Part shown: piece after piece, positions 1-11,597 of the stretch
Layout: each line of letters starts with the position of its first letter
How positions within the stretch are numbered: position 1 is the stretch's first letter
DNA from: Multifurca ochricompacta
Taxonomy: Eukaryota; Basidiomycota; Agaricomycetes; Russulales; Russulaceae
Assembly (NCBI GenBank): GCA_022496185.1
Contig: WTXG01000003.1
Location: 62,001 to 126,000, forward strand
Direction: 5' to 3'
DNA length: 64,000 nucleotides
Notes under the pieces: model-generated
What the model was told of the DNA's origin: nothing
Seen by the model: only the letters and a program-made list of their open reading frames with translations
The model's database searches: none
Made by a program: the position numbers and the translations under genes

Positions 1-1131
1 CATATTACACACCAGTCCGTGTCCGTGAGAGTGTAACAAGCAGCGCTCATGAACTCGCACGATACCGCGGCACATGCCTTAACGTACGGGACTGGTGGCG
101 TACGAATGACTAGGCTAGGCTACTCAGACGCTGGTACGTTCTTGCCTTCCCCCCCCCCCCCCTTTCACCCCCCCCCCTCTCTCCCCAAAAGCCTCTCGGA
201 ACATACTGGTATGGAAGTTATGGGCGTCAGATCCCAATGGCAGATACTCTGCGTAATTGGATTCACTTATCGTTCTTTTTAATTCCCCCATTCCCCCCCC
301 CCACCCCCTTTCAAATGGAGGAGTTCCTGCAATCCCGTTGGCCAACGGATCGTAACGTACATGTACGACTCCCCCTTTGAGAGCGCCCCCATCTGTACTA
401 CGCTCTCACTCCACTTGTCGTCCTCACTCTTACCCCCCCCCCTCTCCCACCCCCTGATCTTCTGTTTAACACGCCGAAGGGGTGGTATACCATAGACGGT
501 TTACACGAGCTAGTAGCATGGTCAAATAGACTGATCGCGAGTGAGCTCGAAGCGCGATCCCGGAGCTATATATAATAATCCTTGCAGCACACACGCTGCC
601 TCGACGGTGACGTGAGAATATATGTAAAAAGCTTAACGCCCAATCCCCGACAGGTACTAAGCAGTGTGACCTCGAAAAGGTCTTCCTCATACCTCCTTCC
701 ATTTATTTCGCCTATTAACTACATCAGGTAAGCCAATACTCGCGTCTTGTGATTGCATCTTGGGCCCGGAACCGTCTTTGTCCTTCTCTCCCCTGGCCAC
801 GGTGGCGGTTATACACGCAGTAGGCCGCAGCTTCGCCGATTGGCTTTTACAAGAAGGCTTTTTCTCTCTAGATGATTCCCTATTATCCCGGACTGCAGCG
901 TTTGACACACCGGAGCTTTTAATTACATCGTACCTACTTTCTCGGGTAGCTCACTCGTCGCAGTGTATATAAACGTACGGGATTTCTCCCCCCCCTTTAG
1001 GGGTACACACACGTATTCAAACCTGACCACTTATAACTCCCCTCCCTGAAACTCGCACTCGCACTCGCACTCGCACTTACACTTGCACTTGCACTTGTTC
1101 ACTTATACACTATATCATACCATACCATACC
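1..1131. other. Intergenic, C-rich homopolymers and hexamer repeat
   Basis: I see no supportable gene here. The segment holds several runs of 8 or more C (around 150-180, 293-304 and 433-441). A degenerate hexamer array of CACTCG/CACTTG units lies at 1051-1101, immediately upstream of the small gene starting at 1132. Short open frames on both strands lack recognisable sequence or splice continuity. Confidence 0.6.
1051..1101 (+). repeat. Hexamer tandem repeat (CACTCG/CACTTG)
   Basis: About eight degenerate copies of a six-base unit (ACTCGC changing to ACTTGC) run head to tail and end about 30 bp before the start codon of the downstream small gene. The array therefore probably lies in its promoter or 5' leader. 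Confidence 0.8.
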
Positions 1132-1402
1132 ATGAGCGATTCCAAGTCTGCAACCGCCGTCATGCAAAAGAGCGCGAACAGTACAGCCGATGGCTCAAAA
1201 AGTACAGTGAGTATCACAATCACATGAGAGTGTCTCATATCTCTGGTTGCTGACGCGCACATACCAGCCCGGTAGTGGCACTTCCTCAGCGACGAATGGC
1301 ACTGTGAATGGTGCAGACCAGGCTACCTCGCCGTACTTGATGGCGGCACCCGTCCCTGGGGGTCTCAGCCCGCCTCCATATCACTACAAGCGACGAAAGT
1401 AG
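1132..1402 (+). CDS. Small two-exon protein of unknown function
   Basis: I do not recognise this gene. Exon 1 is 1132-1206 and exon 2 is 1268-1402, split by a 61-nt GT-AG intron (donor GTGAGT, acceptor CCAG) in phase 0. The joined frame stays open to a TAG and gives about 69 residues. The product is rich in Ser, Ala, Thr and Gly (low-complexity, probably disordered) and ends in a Pro-rich then basic tail, PPPYHYKRRK. There is no signal peptide or membrane segment. A good donor and acceptor joining two open frames supports a real gene despite the short length. It lies about 640 bp upstream of SCD6 in the same direction. Confidence 0.55.
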
Positions 1403-1909
1403 ATGATGGGTACGGTGCTGCGCTCCTGTCATGATTCATGATTCAAAGGCTCACGCTCAATATAGTTATAGTTTGATCGTGGGCTGGGCTAGACGCACAC
1501 CACTACCACCCTCCTATGAAACACGAAAGAAAATTACGCAAATTAGTACTGGGGGTTCACTCACCCAACTACCCGTGACCTCAAATGAACATGCATGCCA
1601 ACATGACAATATCACCCTCGTTGTATCATAAGATTTGATACCTGTTCTGGGCGTTTGCGTCTCCTGTACACATAAAGATGATACCAGTTTTAGATACCCT
1701 TTGCTGTTTTGTTTCTTTTGGAAAAAAAAAAAAGTCTATGCTAATGCTATGGTTTTTTTGGTTGTTCAATCAATGGTCAGCCAAAGGGTCACAAGTCCTT
1801 TGAAGGGTCAAGTCAATTGGTCGGAGATTGAAAATGTAAGGCTCCCCCCACCCGCGCGCACAGCAACCGCGCAACCAACAGGAACCGCAACCGCAAAGGA
1901 TCTCTTTTT

Positions 1910-1990
1910 GTTGTCTTTTCTCTTCTCTAAAAGTTCATCCTTTCTCTCTCTTTCTCTCTCTATCTCTCTCTCTCTCAACACCCTCTACCT
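1910..1990 (+). promoter_or_regulatory. Pyrimidine-rich tract upstream of SCD6
   Basis: A CT-rich stretch with repeated TCTCTC units ends about 50 bp before the start codon at 2038. CT-rich blocks of this kind mark transcription start regions of highly expressed genes in many fungi. The assignment is by position and composition only. Confidence 0.4.
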
Positions 1991-2037
1991 TTCTCATTCT
2001 TGTTCAATTCAAATAAATAAATAAAAAAAACATCATA

Positions 2038-3667
2038 ATGGCACTTTCTTTCATTGGGTACGTCAATTCTATAACCACAATAACAACTCACAGTTCACCC
2101 ATCATACCCTCCTCCCTCCCCCTCACAGGAAGCCGATTTCCCTTATTTCTCATTCCGACGTACGTTACCGAGGTATCCTCGCCGGTATCGACCCCGCAGC
2201 ATCCACCATTCAACTTTCAAATGGTATGCACTCGATTTATCCGTGATCCATGAAATGTCACATTGACCCCACTGGGGATATAGTCTATTCTATGGGAACC
2301 GAGATGCGTCGGTACGTGCTGCACATTATTCTTTGAATTTTTGGAAGCCTGCTTGAGCACATAAGCATGGCAAACGCTTACTGGTATTGCGTACGCATGC
2401 CATGCGCGCGCCTGGCTTTTTTTTTCATTTTGTTTCTAACTTCTCATTTGATGCCTTCTCTTACCGCATAGATGGGAATCTTACGCGTTTTTTTTCACAT
2501 AATATGCAGGCCGCCTTCTGAGTTTATCCCACCTGTGCAAGAACCATACCAATACATAATCTTCCGTGCCTCCGAAGTAAAAGATCTATCGGTCGATGAA
2601 CCCGCGCCCCTCAGGAGTGTCCATGATGACCCGGCCGTCCTTGGGGTACGTTTTCGACGTCGTCATATTGACTTTTCCACCCCATTTCCCTCTATCTCCA
2701 TTATGACTCGCTGAACACAGCAATCCTTATGGGAAAACACGTCTTTAAGGCGCAACACCCTATCATCTCTTTCCTTTTTCTCTCTTTAATACCAACTCCT
2801 GGTTTGCGTTTTTTGTACTAATGGGCGCCTGTGACTTAGGCTTCTGCGCCTACAGCAGCCAACGGATACTCACAGTACCCGCCAACGGTGGCACCGGTGG
2901 CGCAGCCTGTGCCTCAACAGCAACCTCGGCAGCAGCCGTATGCTCCTCAACAGCCGCAACAGCAACCGCAACAACCACAACAACCACAACAACAACAGCA
3001 GCAGCAGCAGCAACAGCCTCAACCTGCGACACCCGGTCCTGCGCGCTCAGGTGGTAGTGATGGGCGACGCACGGCCAACTTCAATGGGAGCGGTTCCGTG
3101 CAAACCGCGGCAGCGTCACTCGAGACCGTTGGACGCGCACTGGGTGACCTGCGCAACTCCACGGCTAGTGCAAATCCCAACGTGAATAGTCGCGGGGGAG
3201 GAGGAGGTCGTCGAGGAGGCAACAACAGCAACCGTGACGTCAAAGTGGGCGACATTCGCGTTCCAACGACGGACTTTGACTTTGAGGGCTCAAATGCGCG
3301 TTTTGACAAGTCGGCTATTGCGCCGCCATCGAGTGCGAAGGTGGAGGGTGGAAATACAGAAGAAGGTGAAGTGCAGGAAGAGGAGGCGCCGAAGGCATAC
3401 AATCCGGGGAAAAGCTTCTTCGACTCGCTCTCCTCCTCAACACAAGCACAACCTCCGGTGCAGCGCGGAAGTGGGCGTGGCGGGCGTGGAGGAGGGCGTA
3501 ATCGGCGGGAGGAAGAGCGTGAGAAGAATGTTGCCACGTTCGGCGAGCCAGGTGGGGTTGGGCTCATGGGACCTGGTGCGTACGTTGGTGGCTGGGGAGG
3601 GTACGGAAGACGGGGAGGGGGCGGGAGGGGGAGGAGAAATCCACCGGTACAGACGGGTACACGGTGA
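2038..3667 (+). CDS. SCD6: Scd6/LSM14-family mRNP protein (LSM14, FDF, FFD, TFG-box, RGG)
   Basis: This is a translation repressor and mRNA-decapping activator of P-bodies that binds eIF4G and Dhh1/Dcp2 in other fungi. Five exons join in frame: 2038-2057, 2129-2223, 2284-2311, 2510-2645 and 2840-3667, giving about 368 aa. The N-terminus is an LSM14 fold (KPISLISHSDVRYRGILAG, then YQYIIFRASEVKDL). A Pro/Gln-rich linker with a long polyQ run follows, encoded near 2985-3015. Next come the FDF motif (TDFDFEGSNARFD), the FFD motif (YNPGKSFFDSLS), a TFG box (VATFGEPGG) and RGG clusters before and after. Domain order and length match the family. The first exon is only 20 nt, as is common for this gene in basidiomycetes. 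No frame defects were seen. Confidence 0.95.
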
Positions 3668-3881
3668 GTGGGGGGGGGCAGAGCACCTTCTTGTTTCGTT
3701 TTTTTTTTTTTCCGTTCTCCATGGTCCGTCGTTCTGTTGAGTTAATGTGCGTTCCAAAAAGTCGAGTGTTGGGTTTCCCAATGAGTTGTAATAATTCATT
3801 CACATTTTACACCCTTTGGCTTGCTGCTTCTTCAAATCCGGTCCGTCATTGTCTGGTCATTTAAGCCGAAGTCGAAGTCAA

Positions 3882-3925
<44 letters not shown>

Positions 3926-5406
3926 AGAGTTACAATTGAGTGCGGCGGCCATGGTTCCCGCGGGCGCCATCGTTCTATCCGTCAGCGCGTCAATCGCAGC
4001 AGGACGAAGAAGACGTGTTTTACAACACAAACGAAAAGAAAAATATGGGGTTGGTTCCTCGGTTTCGTGATTTACCCAGAACGGCGTGCGTCTTGGCAGG
4101 CGCTTGTTCATATAAAAGTAAAAAAAAAAAGTGTTGAAAGGGAGTACGAAATCTCTTTTTAAAGAAAAGAAAAGAAAAAACACCGAAGTAAAACGTTTGT
4201 TTCAGAAAAAGCAAAAAAAAAAGAAAACGCGCTTTTAAAAGAACAAGCGCTTCCTTATTCCCCTCCCCCTCCCCACTCTTTCGGTATCAGTAAAAAAAAG
4301 AGAGTAAAGGGAGTGCGGCAGCTTTGGCGAGGTGAGAACAAGGTTTCATGCCTTCACGTTAACAATGCCCTCCCCCCCCTCCCTCATGTGACTGACCCCC
4401 TTCTTAATTGTTAGATGTAACAGACGTTAGAAGCAGAAGCAGAAGCAGAAGCTAAAAGAAAATATGTTTTTACAATCATTTAATGTCGATTGATTGTTGG
4501 ATTTATAAGATTTTTAAAAAAAAAAAAAAAGGGACCTGTACGTTACACCTTTGTAACACACACAAGCCGTACCATACCATATCCAAAGAGTTATCCTGAA
4601 TTCTGAATTCCAAGAAGAAAAAATTAGTTCAAGAGGGAGAATGCTTTTTGTTGTTTGCATATCACCCACCCCATCGCCGGACTTGAAAGGAGAGAGAGAG
4701 AGACAGATGACGTTAAAGATTCATTCTTGGGCGGTTTGGGGAAACGTGTGTGAATGAACCCCCTCCAACTTTGTGTGAGCTAACTAGCCATAACACCCCC
4801 TCCCCACCCGCCTGCCCGCCACTACTTCCCCCCCCCCCCCCCAGGACTGTACCATGTATGAACCACTACCCACAACACCAACACCGACACGAAAACATGT
4901 GTCGCTCAAAAAGTTCACGAACATATGGGACAAATTTCTGAAGGCCCTCTTGAAACATTGGGCATTGATTGTTACTGCACCAGGCGGGGGGGGACCAGCC
5001 ATAATTTATTATATAAGGATAAGGATAAGGAGGGGGAGGGGGGGGGGAGGAAGGAAGGAAGTATCTCCAGTCGTTCACGAAACATCCGCATCCACTGCCT
5101 TCACAAGTGACGCGGTCCCTAAAATATCAAGTAGTTCTTTCTATTGCTAATTCTAGAGAGCACATCTACCCTCAAGTCGACACGAGTCGAAGACGAGATT
5201 TCAAAAAAAAACAAAACAAAAAAAAAACAAAAAAAAAAAACAGACGAGCGAACACTTGGGCTGTATGAGTGCTTGTGGGTGCAAGGACAAGCGGCGTGGG
5301 GTGGATAGTCTCTCTTTTAGTGCCTGCCGGATAGGACTTGTATTGTTGGAAGTCACAGTCAGAGAAAAGCTCGAGGGGAGGTTTTTTTTTTTTTGGCTAT
5401 CTGATT
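3668..5406. other. Intergenic, simple repeats and A-rich tracts
   Basis: No convincing gene. The segment holds the CTAT microsatellite at 3883-3925, several A-rich polypurine runs (4120-4230, 4510-4530, 5200-5240), a C14 run near 4829-4842 and a G-rich block near 5030-5060. Short frames on both strands are low-complexity and lack splice partners. Confidence 0.55.
3883..3925 (+). repeat. (CTAT)n microsatellite
   Basis: About ten perfect tandem copies of CTAT lie roughly 215 bp downstream of the SCD6 stop codon, in intergenic or 3'-UTR sequence. Confidence 0.95.
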
Positions 5407-5703
5407 TCATGGACATGAACGCGGAAGGGATGGGGAAGAAACGATAGAGGATGGATGGAAGGCGGGTGGCGGTAAGTAGTCCGGGCCGTCGCCATCGCTC
5501 TGACCAAGCAACTCATCTTTAAGAAAAGCACCACTGCCACACGATATCTTATACTCTCTCTGTCTGGGAGAGGGCTCAAGACCGGTCTGGATAAACAGAA
5601 GATCGGGTTGGCTACCTTTCGAACCAATGAAGCTCATGTCGGGGGTTATTAGTACGGGTATCCGACTTCTCTTCTCAAATGTTAGGTTTGGCGAGAGGTG
5701 CAT
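5407..5703 (-). CDS. Unrecognised 98-aa open frame
   Basis: This is a single uninterrupted frame from an ATG at 5703 to a stop at 5407. The protein is of mixed composition (VLITPDMSFIGSKG, then SGAFLKDELLGQSDG) and looks more protein-like than its neighbours. I recognise no domain. A possible upstream coding segment with a GTGAGA donor lies near 5985-6045, but no spliced model could be confirmed. It lies just downstream of COA1 on the same strand, so it could also be a chance frame in the 3' region of that gene. Confidence 0.25.
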   Translation of the reverse strand: MHLSPNLTFEKRSRIPVLITPDMSFIGSKGSQPDLLFIQTGLEPSPRQREYKISCGSGAFLKDELLGQSDGDGPDYLPPPAFHPSSIVSSPSLPRSCP

Positions 5704-6228
5704 GAATTATACTATTAGACAACCCCTGGGTGATATAGACTCGTATCAAGAGCAAGGCCCTGAGAGGTGATTTGCACTCAACACCCCGCGAAACAAAATA
5801 AGGTTAATTATCATCGATATAGTGAATAGTACATGTACATCGGTTAAGTTGAATGACAACTCGTCATCAACGAATAGCCCCGTGACTGCTTGCCAGTGTT
5901 CTGGTCAGGGTGAACGTGTCATCTCTGACGACGATTCTTGCAAAGTAGAATACTATGAGCTAACAGTTCGTCCCTCGAGTCTCACGTTCTGGTCTGCAGC
6001 TCTTCCTTCATTCGCTGCTTCATCGTCCTCTGACTTCCAGGTCTGAATGAGAAAGTATAGCGTGCGTGCTCTACAAAAAATGGGAATTACCACGTGCCAC
6101 CAAGACTAAGAGCGCTCAACCTCAACAGAATCTGATAAATAGATCGATTAGATAAATGAATAAACTCGCATTTGTTGATGGATGATGGATTATAAAGGAT
6201 TGTACAGGTTAAAGACCGGTTCAATAAA

Positions 6229-7394
6229 TTATGAAGCATGTGTCTCATCTTGGGCTGCCACGGTCTCACATGGCATGAGAATGATCGTGCCATCGTCTGT
6301 AATGATTTTGAAACGAACTGTTTTAAACATGTCAGTTCTCTGTCTACAAAGGTATTCCCGAGAATTAAAAAAAAAGAATGCGGGGAAGAGAAGGCGGGTT
6401 GTGTGATACGCACGCGTAGTGAAAGGCTCGCCGCGCGCCTTGCGGATGCTCGTAAAGTACACCGTGCCTGCCCCTGCCAAAAAAATAAAATAGAAGCTCA
6501 GACAAAAGCACACCCAGGCCCCTCCACTGCCCCCTCCCAGTGCCAATAAAGGTAGGAGGCGGCTAGACGAGGCAAGGTTTCAGCCACGACACGCACCCTT
6601 ATGACCCTTTATGCGGAAGCTGATGTCGATGTTCCCCTGCAACATCTTAACCTGTATGTTACGCCACATAGGAAAAGAACGGTCAGAAATGATATAAAAT
6701 GGGATCAAGTGCGTTCACATCTCCCCCCCCTCCCCATCGGTCTCATCTCCACCCCTCTTTCTTGCTTTCCGCCAGCTTTAGGGACCAAATGAAGGGGAGG
6801 GAAGGGAGTATCTGAATCGGAGAGAGAGGAACAGAAGGGGCATCGTTTGGAAGAACATACCGAACCGTATACCCATGGGCTGCCATTGAGGTACCAAGCT
6901 GGTTCGGGACGTACCGCGTCACCGAGAATGGTGCGTACCTCCTCACTCTCGCGTAATCCACTGAGAACACGACGCATCGCAGAGCTCGAGAGACGTTCTT
7001 GATTGGCGGCATAGGCTAGAAACGCCGCCCATACGCCCACACCGCCGACGCAGACTGCAAGCAAGCCTGGCCAGGCGCGCTAGCACAAGGCAGAGAGAGA
7101 GAGATGGACGAAGAGAGAGACAGATAGATATACACATGGTGAAAAGATAAATGAACTCTTCGTACAAGATGTTAGGGAGTATGGATAAGTGGGTTCGCTC
7201 ACATGATATGGCGGGAGGTCGCGCGGTAGAGGTCTACTGTAATATTGTCGAGGGCGGGATGTCGAGGAGAAAGTTTCGGGAGGTGGAAGTGGTTTCGGAG
7301 GTGGACGTGGGAGTTGATTTGCAAAATTTCGATAAGGCTTGATTGTTGTTAACCTTGTGTGTATGAGCGCAGTTGTAGGTCTGTTTCGATACAT
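6229..7394 (-). CDS. COA1: Cytochrome c oxidase assembly factor Coa1
   Basis: Coa1 is a mitochondrial inner-membrane protein that chaperones newly made Cox1 during complex IV assembly. Five exons join in frame on the minus strand: 7394-7166, 7066-6861, 6651-6597, 6473-6410 and 6343-6229, giving about 222 aa. The N-terminus is basic and Pro-rich, with few acidic residues, consistent with a mitochondrial presequence. A single membrane segment follows (LLAVCVGGVGVWAAFLAY). The Coa1/Tim21-like core comes next, with ILGDAVRPEPAWYLNG, KMLQGNIDISFRIKG and AGTVYFTSIR. The exon 4/5 junction has two plausible donors, and the one chosen keeps frame. The neighbour on the downstream side is a repeat-rich spacer. 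Confidence 0.9.
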
Positions 7395-8357
7395 TTTTTG
7401 TTATTTTGTTGTCTTTTGTCTTTTTTGTCTCTTTATGTTTTTTTTATCGGACTTGTTGCTCAAAACCCGGGCCGTCGAATCCGCTCTGTCTCTTTCGGTC
7501 CGGTCAGCGATTGCCGCTATGGGGTCTCTCTCACTTCTCACTTCTCCCTCTGCTGTGATAACTCAATGTCATGTCTTGCTCTATGAAAGCACCGAAGATC
7601 AAGTATTCAACGTGCATACGTCCAAACACTACTATCACCCATCCTATATCCTATCAAGACACCTTTAAACCATGAAGCTCAAAACATCGGAGCATGTAGG
7701 CACGGATGTGGGTTCCTTCCAACAACTTCCGCTCGGGGGAAGTCGCCGCGATGTCTAAGCCACTCGGAGTGCCTTGCTTTTACGTGGCTCTCTCATCGCT
7801 GGCATCCAGATAGACCTGAAGGGAATGTTCGCTCTACATGTTCAGCCCGGTTTGGAACTTAACCGGATAGAGGATACCGTCCTTGTCACTTGGGTGTCAT
7901 CGTGCGAGATCGTGGGCCAATGTCACATTCTCTGAGAACTTGATATTGTACGTTCTTGCTCGCTGCCTATCAGCCAATGGGAATCAAAGCGACGACCGAA
8001 TTAATGCATACCCGCCCAGAGGTTTCGTGTCGTCCGCATCCTGCGGTTCTAATCAAGGATTTGGGTCCTACCAGACATACCCTAGTGATCATGAACTTAA
8101 GGAAGAATGAACACCTCACTTAGTCTTGCCGAAAATCATCAAACGCACGGGGGGCCACTCATCGATGACGAACTGCCATCAGACCGCCGTCGCTTATTTG
8201 AATCGCCAATAGCATTTTCGACTTCTATGTCACCACAACCATGATAACGTATTCTATTTTGTTCGATTGGGTGCAAAACGCGTCAAAAAAAAAGAAATCT
8301 CATTGACCGATTCCTATTCACAAGAGAACCTCTCTATATCACCCAGGAGGTGTCTCG
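7395..8357. other. Intergenic between COA1 and the kinase-family pseudogene
   Basis: No gene is supported. One plus-strand open frame at 7883-8110 (75 aa) has no recognisable motif and no splice context. A T-rich block at 7395-7450 lies upstream of COA1 and may belong to its promoter. Confidence 0.5.
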
Positions 8358-10301
8358 TCAGACTCTGGTGGTTGAATATCCATTCCGAACCTCTTGCTCT
8401 CCCTGCAGCTTTTCCAACGTAAATTCCAAAACCGAGTTGTCACGCTCCTTCATAATTGATAAATCATTCGGATCCCAGTCCCTCGCCAAGTCGCGGTGAA
8501 TACGCGCAGTCGGATAGTATAGCGGTCCAGAATCCACTTCCCCACCCCAGTCAAAATCTATCAACATGATCCGTTCAGGGTCCCTCTTGCTGATGATCAT
8601 ATTTGCATCTCGAAGGTCCCCATGCACCCATCCCTTTTCATGAAATCTGTTTACCATCTGCCTGAGGTCATCTGTTGACCATGTCCTAAGGTATTTTGAT
8701 GAATAACATTGCAGATCAGATTCTTCATGGTCGATCCACTCCATTACGACAACATGCCACCCATCAGGAGGATTCCAATAGCCCAGTAGTTTGGGTGCAT
8801 GACCTTAATTGTGCACAGAATTCATGAAGGTCTTGGAAGTATCTTCGTGTGAACTTGACGACAACCTTGCATTTGTCTTCCGAGTCAGTGGCAGTCACCA
8901 TGTAGATGAATTGATTCGGATATTGCTATCCACTTTCCCCTTGATACACTTCCCTGCCGGTCTTAAAGTTGAACATCCCAGGGCCAGGAATAGCAGGGAC
9001 CTGATTGACATAAGGAAGATCTCCCTGAAGCTCACACTTCAGGGGGTTGGCCATGAACTTCTCTGTGTCTTCATTGACAAAAGTGTGAAGAAGGCAAGCA
9101 GCTTTAAATGCCTTCAGCAGGTTCTGTTTGGCATATCTGTTCCCGGTCTCTATTGCCATGGGAAGGAGCGGCATTAATGGCACTAGCCGTGTCTATGTAG
9201 TAAATGCCAGAGCATTAAACCCGATGTGTGCACCTATAAAGAGATTAGTCCACAGTGGAATCGTTTGCAGAAGGTTTGACACCCACCGACCACTACAATA
9301 CCAAGTGCAGGGAAAAGGAAACGCTGTCGCAGCTCTGATGACGTATTTGCATTGAGTAACTGGGAGTAGTACGCAGCAAGTTTTATCGATGCATCACAGT
9401 TGGTGGTTTCCAGCTCATTCTTGATCATGACTATGACCTGTATGGTTAGAGTCGTGGTCGACATCTCGTCTCATCAGGTAGTCCGGTCGTGTCGCGAAAC
9501 AAGAACCAAAAATATCATCGAGGCAGTTGCCGGCACAGGACGTGCGGTCCCATTCTGAATCATAATACATGGACATCTTACTGATAAATCTATTGACGGC
9601 GCTTTCAAACTCGGGCTTGTTTGCGATAGGCCCCAAATCGGTGGAATCGCTGTGGGCGCAGTCCAGGAAGTGCCCAAACCCATGATACATGAGGGAGATT
9701 GGGGGGAAGATGGGTGTCAACATTTGGGCGGTCATTGGCAATACGTTTATCGGGGTTTGTTTGCACGCTACGCACGAAATCAGATTGTGCAGTGATAGAT
9801 GGCGCACCCTTGACGAAAGGTCCTGATAGGAACGTTCCTTGTTTGATTTCTCTTATTTCTTGGGGTGGCTTCTCTGACGGAATGCGTGAGCGTTATTCTC
9901 GTAAAAAAATAATGACCTTTGATTGATTGGGGCTTACCAGGTTCAATGTAAAGTACGAGTTGTACGGTCTCTGTGTTCGACCAGAGAGTCACCTTATTAT
10001 CGAGCTCGATGAATTCTAATGCCTGTAGATCGTGCTCCATCCGCTGGGCAAGAGTCTGGGATGGTCTGATGTCAATGAGATGTGGCTGTAAAGAATTATT
10101 TCTATGATTTCACGGTGGCACATAAAGGTCACGAACCAGGGAGCGGAGGGAAAGCTGAGAGTAGCAAATCTTCCGTTTATCCAGATTGACCCTGAGCCTT
10201 TCCCAGACAGAATATAAGACATCGACAGCAGTGGTGCTATCTTCAATAGGAATATAGAAGAAAAAATCGAGATGTGGGACAAAGATTGGAAGTGGAGGCA
10301 T
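8358..10301 (-). pseudogene. Decayed paralogue of the kinase-family gene at 60.6-62.6 kb
   Basis: Reading from 10301 downwards, this copy matches the intact gene at 62576-60612 exon for exon. It has the header exon (MPPLPIFVPHLDFFFYIP), the same 36-nt first intron, the central region (VMIKNELETTNCD) and the kinase core (HGDLRDANMII, LIDFDWGG). It is broken in at least three places. There is one extra base in a G-run at 9701-9706 (6 G against 5 in the intact copy). An in-frame TAG near 8930 replaces an Ile codon. A further frame shift near 8810 comes just before the kinase P-loop region. Substitutions are spread along its length, so it is an old copy. Open segments longer than 100 codons survive, but no single protein can be made. 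The intron after exon 2 has a normal GT donor, whereas the intact copy has GC. Confidence 0.85.
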
Positions 10302-11597
10302 TTTTGAAGAAATGGATGCAAGCTTGTCTCTTGGCTTGGCTGTAAGCTGTAAAGCTGTAAAGCGGACAGGATAGGATCACGGCAGACTTCTCCTATTGTA
10401 GTACCTACCCCCGCTGGCGTCACATTTTCCCTTCCATTGGGAGCCTCAACTTTGCGCTGTACTGTACGCGCTTGCAGGTATCTGCCACGAGTATACTACC
10501 TTCGAGTTTTCCGTAAGCTTAGGATTAGAATAATACGGGCCCATTCACACTCACAATTCGACCTCCGACGAATGCTGTCCAGTGCGAGTTGGTCATCATT
10601 TCTCGTTGTTCTACCCATTTACCAGACTTTGTTGAAGCTATTCTCATATATCTCTCTTCATTACGGTGTACCCCAATCGAAATTCATGGGAACTTCTCAG
10701 ATGCTGCATGCGCTACCCTAACATGGCTTCCCCGATAGTGGGAGACAGAAATACAAGTCAATCAAAAAAAGAAAAGAGCGAACACCGCACCATCCGATGT
10801 CGCGTGGTCTCGGCTTCCTCTCCTTCTGAATTCGCCTTCCTTTCCACCCGGAATACTGCGGGATAGTTCGGCGAGGTTGATGACGTTTGGCACTCCACTA
10901 TGGCCATGCGGCACTGCAGCTCTTGGGACATGGTAGTTACGTTGTAGCCAACCACTGACAGAATTTACGAGAGCTGGCGGAGGTGTTTTACGCCAATATC
11001 CTTGCCAAGGAGCAGAGCTTACCCGTCAAAGAATAACTTCAAAATACTAAGAATACTATACAATAACTGATGGTCACACTTTGGTTCTTGGTGAATTACA
11101 TCCACTGTGGCATATTTTCAAGGCCCCACCCACGATAATCGGCCTGTATTCATATGCCTCGCTCGCATAGGTGACGTGACGTCATGGCCTGCTCCTTGTT
11201 ATCGTCGAGTGATATGACCCTGATACACACTGACTCTATCCTCCATTCATTAGTAGAACCCTTTACCCTGGGACCCTCAAATATTTCTCCTCTTGTGATC
11301 CTCTCGTGCTTTTGTTACTCTTCAGGCGATTTCGCGCTATTTGGCCCGGCCCATCAACCTGTTATTGTCTCTGACGGCGCCTACTATTCATCACGCGATG
11401 CGAGGCCTAGGCCTGCCCAATGCACACACATTCGTCATTCACGTGCGTATGTATACTCTCTGCTTACTCTCTGCTTGCGTGTGACGGGTGGGCAGCAGTA
11501 TGGCAGGCGGCTGGGTGCTTTGATAATTAGTAATAGTATCAAAAAAAAAATTAAATTTAAACACCAAAAAAACGAACTTGGCCCCTATCATCGCTCG
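10302..11597. other. Intergenic upstream of two divergent units
   Basis: This region lies between the 5' end of the kinase-family pseudogene (minus) and the short fungal gene (plus). The open frame of the latter extends upstream to 11184, but that part is low in coding character. A short A-rich tract sits at about 11541-11571. I see no other gene. Confidence 0.5.

Noticed and set aside
2472..2714. Plus-strand frame starting MGILRVFF before the LSM14 exon
   Set aside because: Its first part is intron sequence. The real exon starts at 2510 after a CAG acceptor and continues the LSM14 fold.
3019..3567. 182-codon minus-strand open frame opposite SCD6
   Set aside because: Antisense shadow of the RGG- and Gln-rich coding exon; composition is low-complexity Pro/Arg/Ser.
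11184..11597. Upstream extension of the short fungal gene to an ATG at 11184
   Set aside because: The extra 138 codons lack family similarity and include an A-rich 5'-leader-like stretch. The ATG at 11598 matches where family-like sequence begins.
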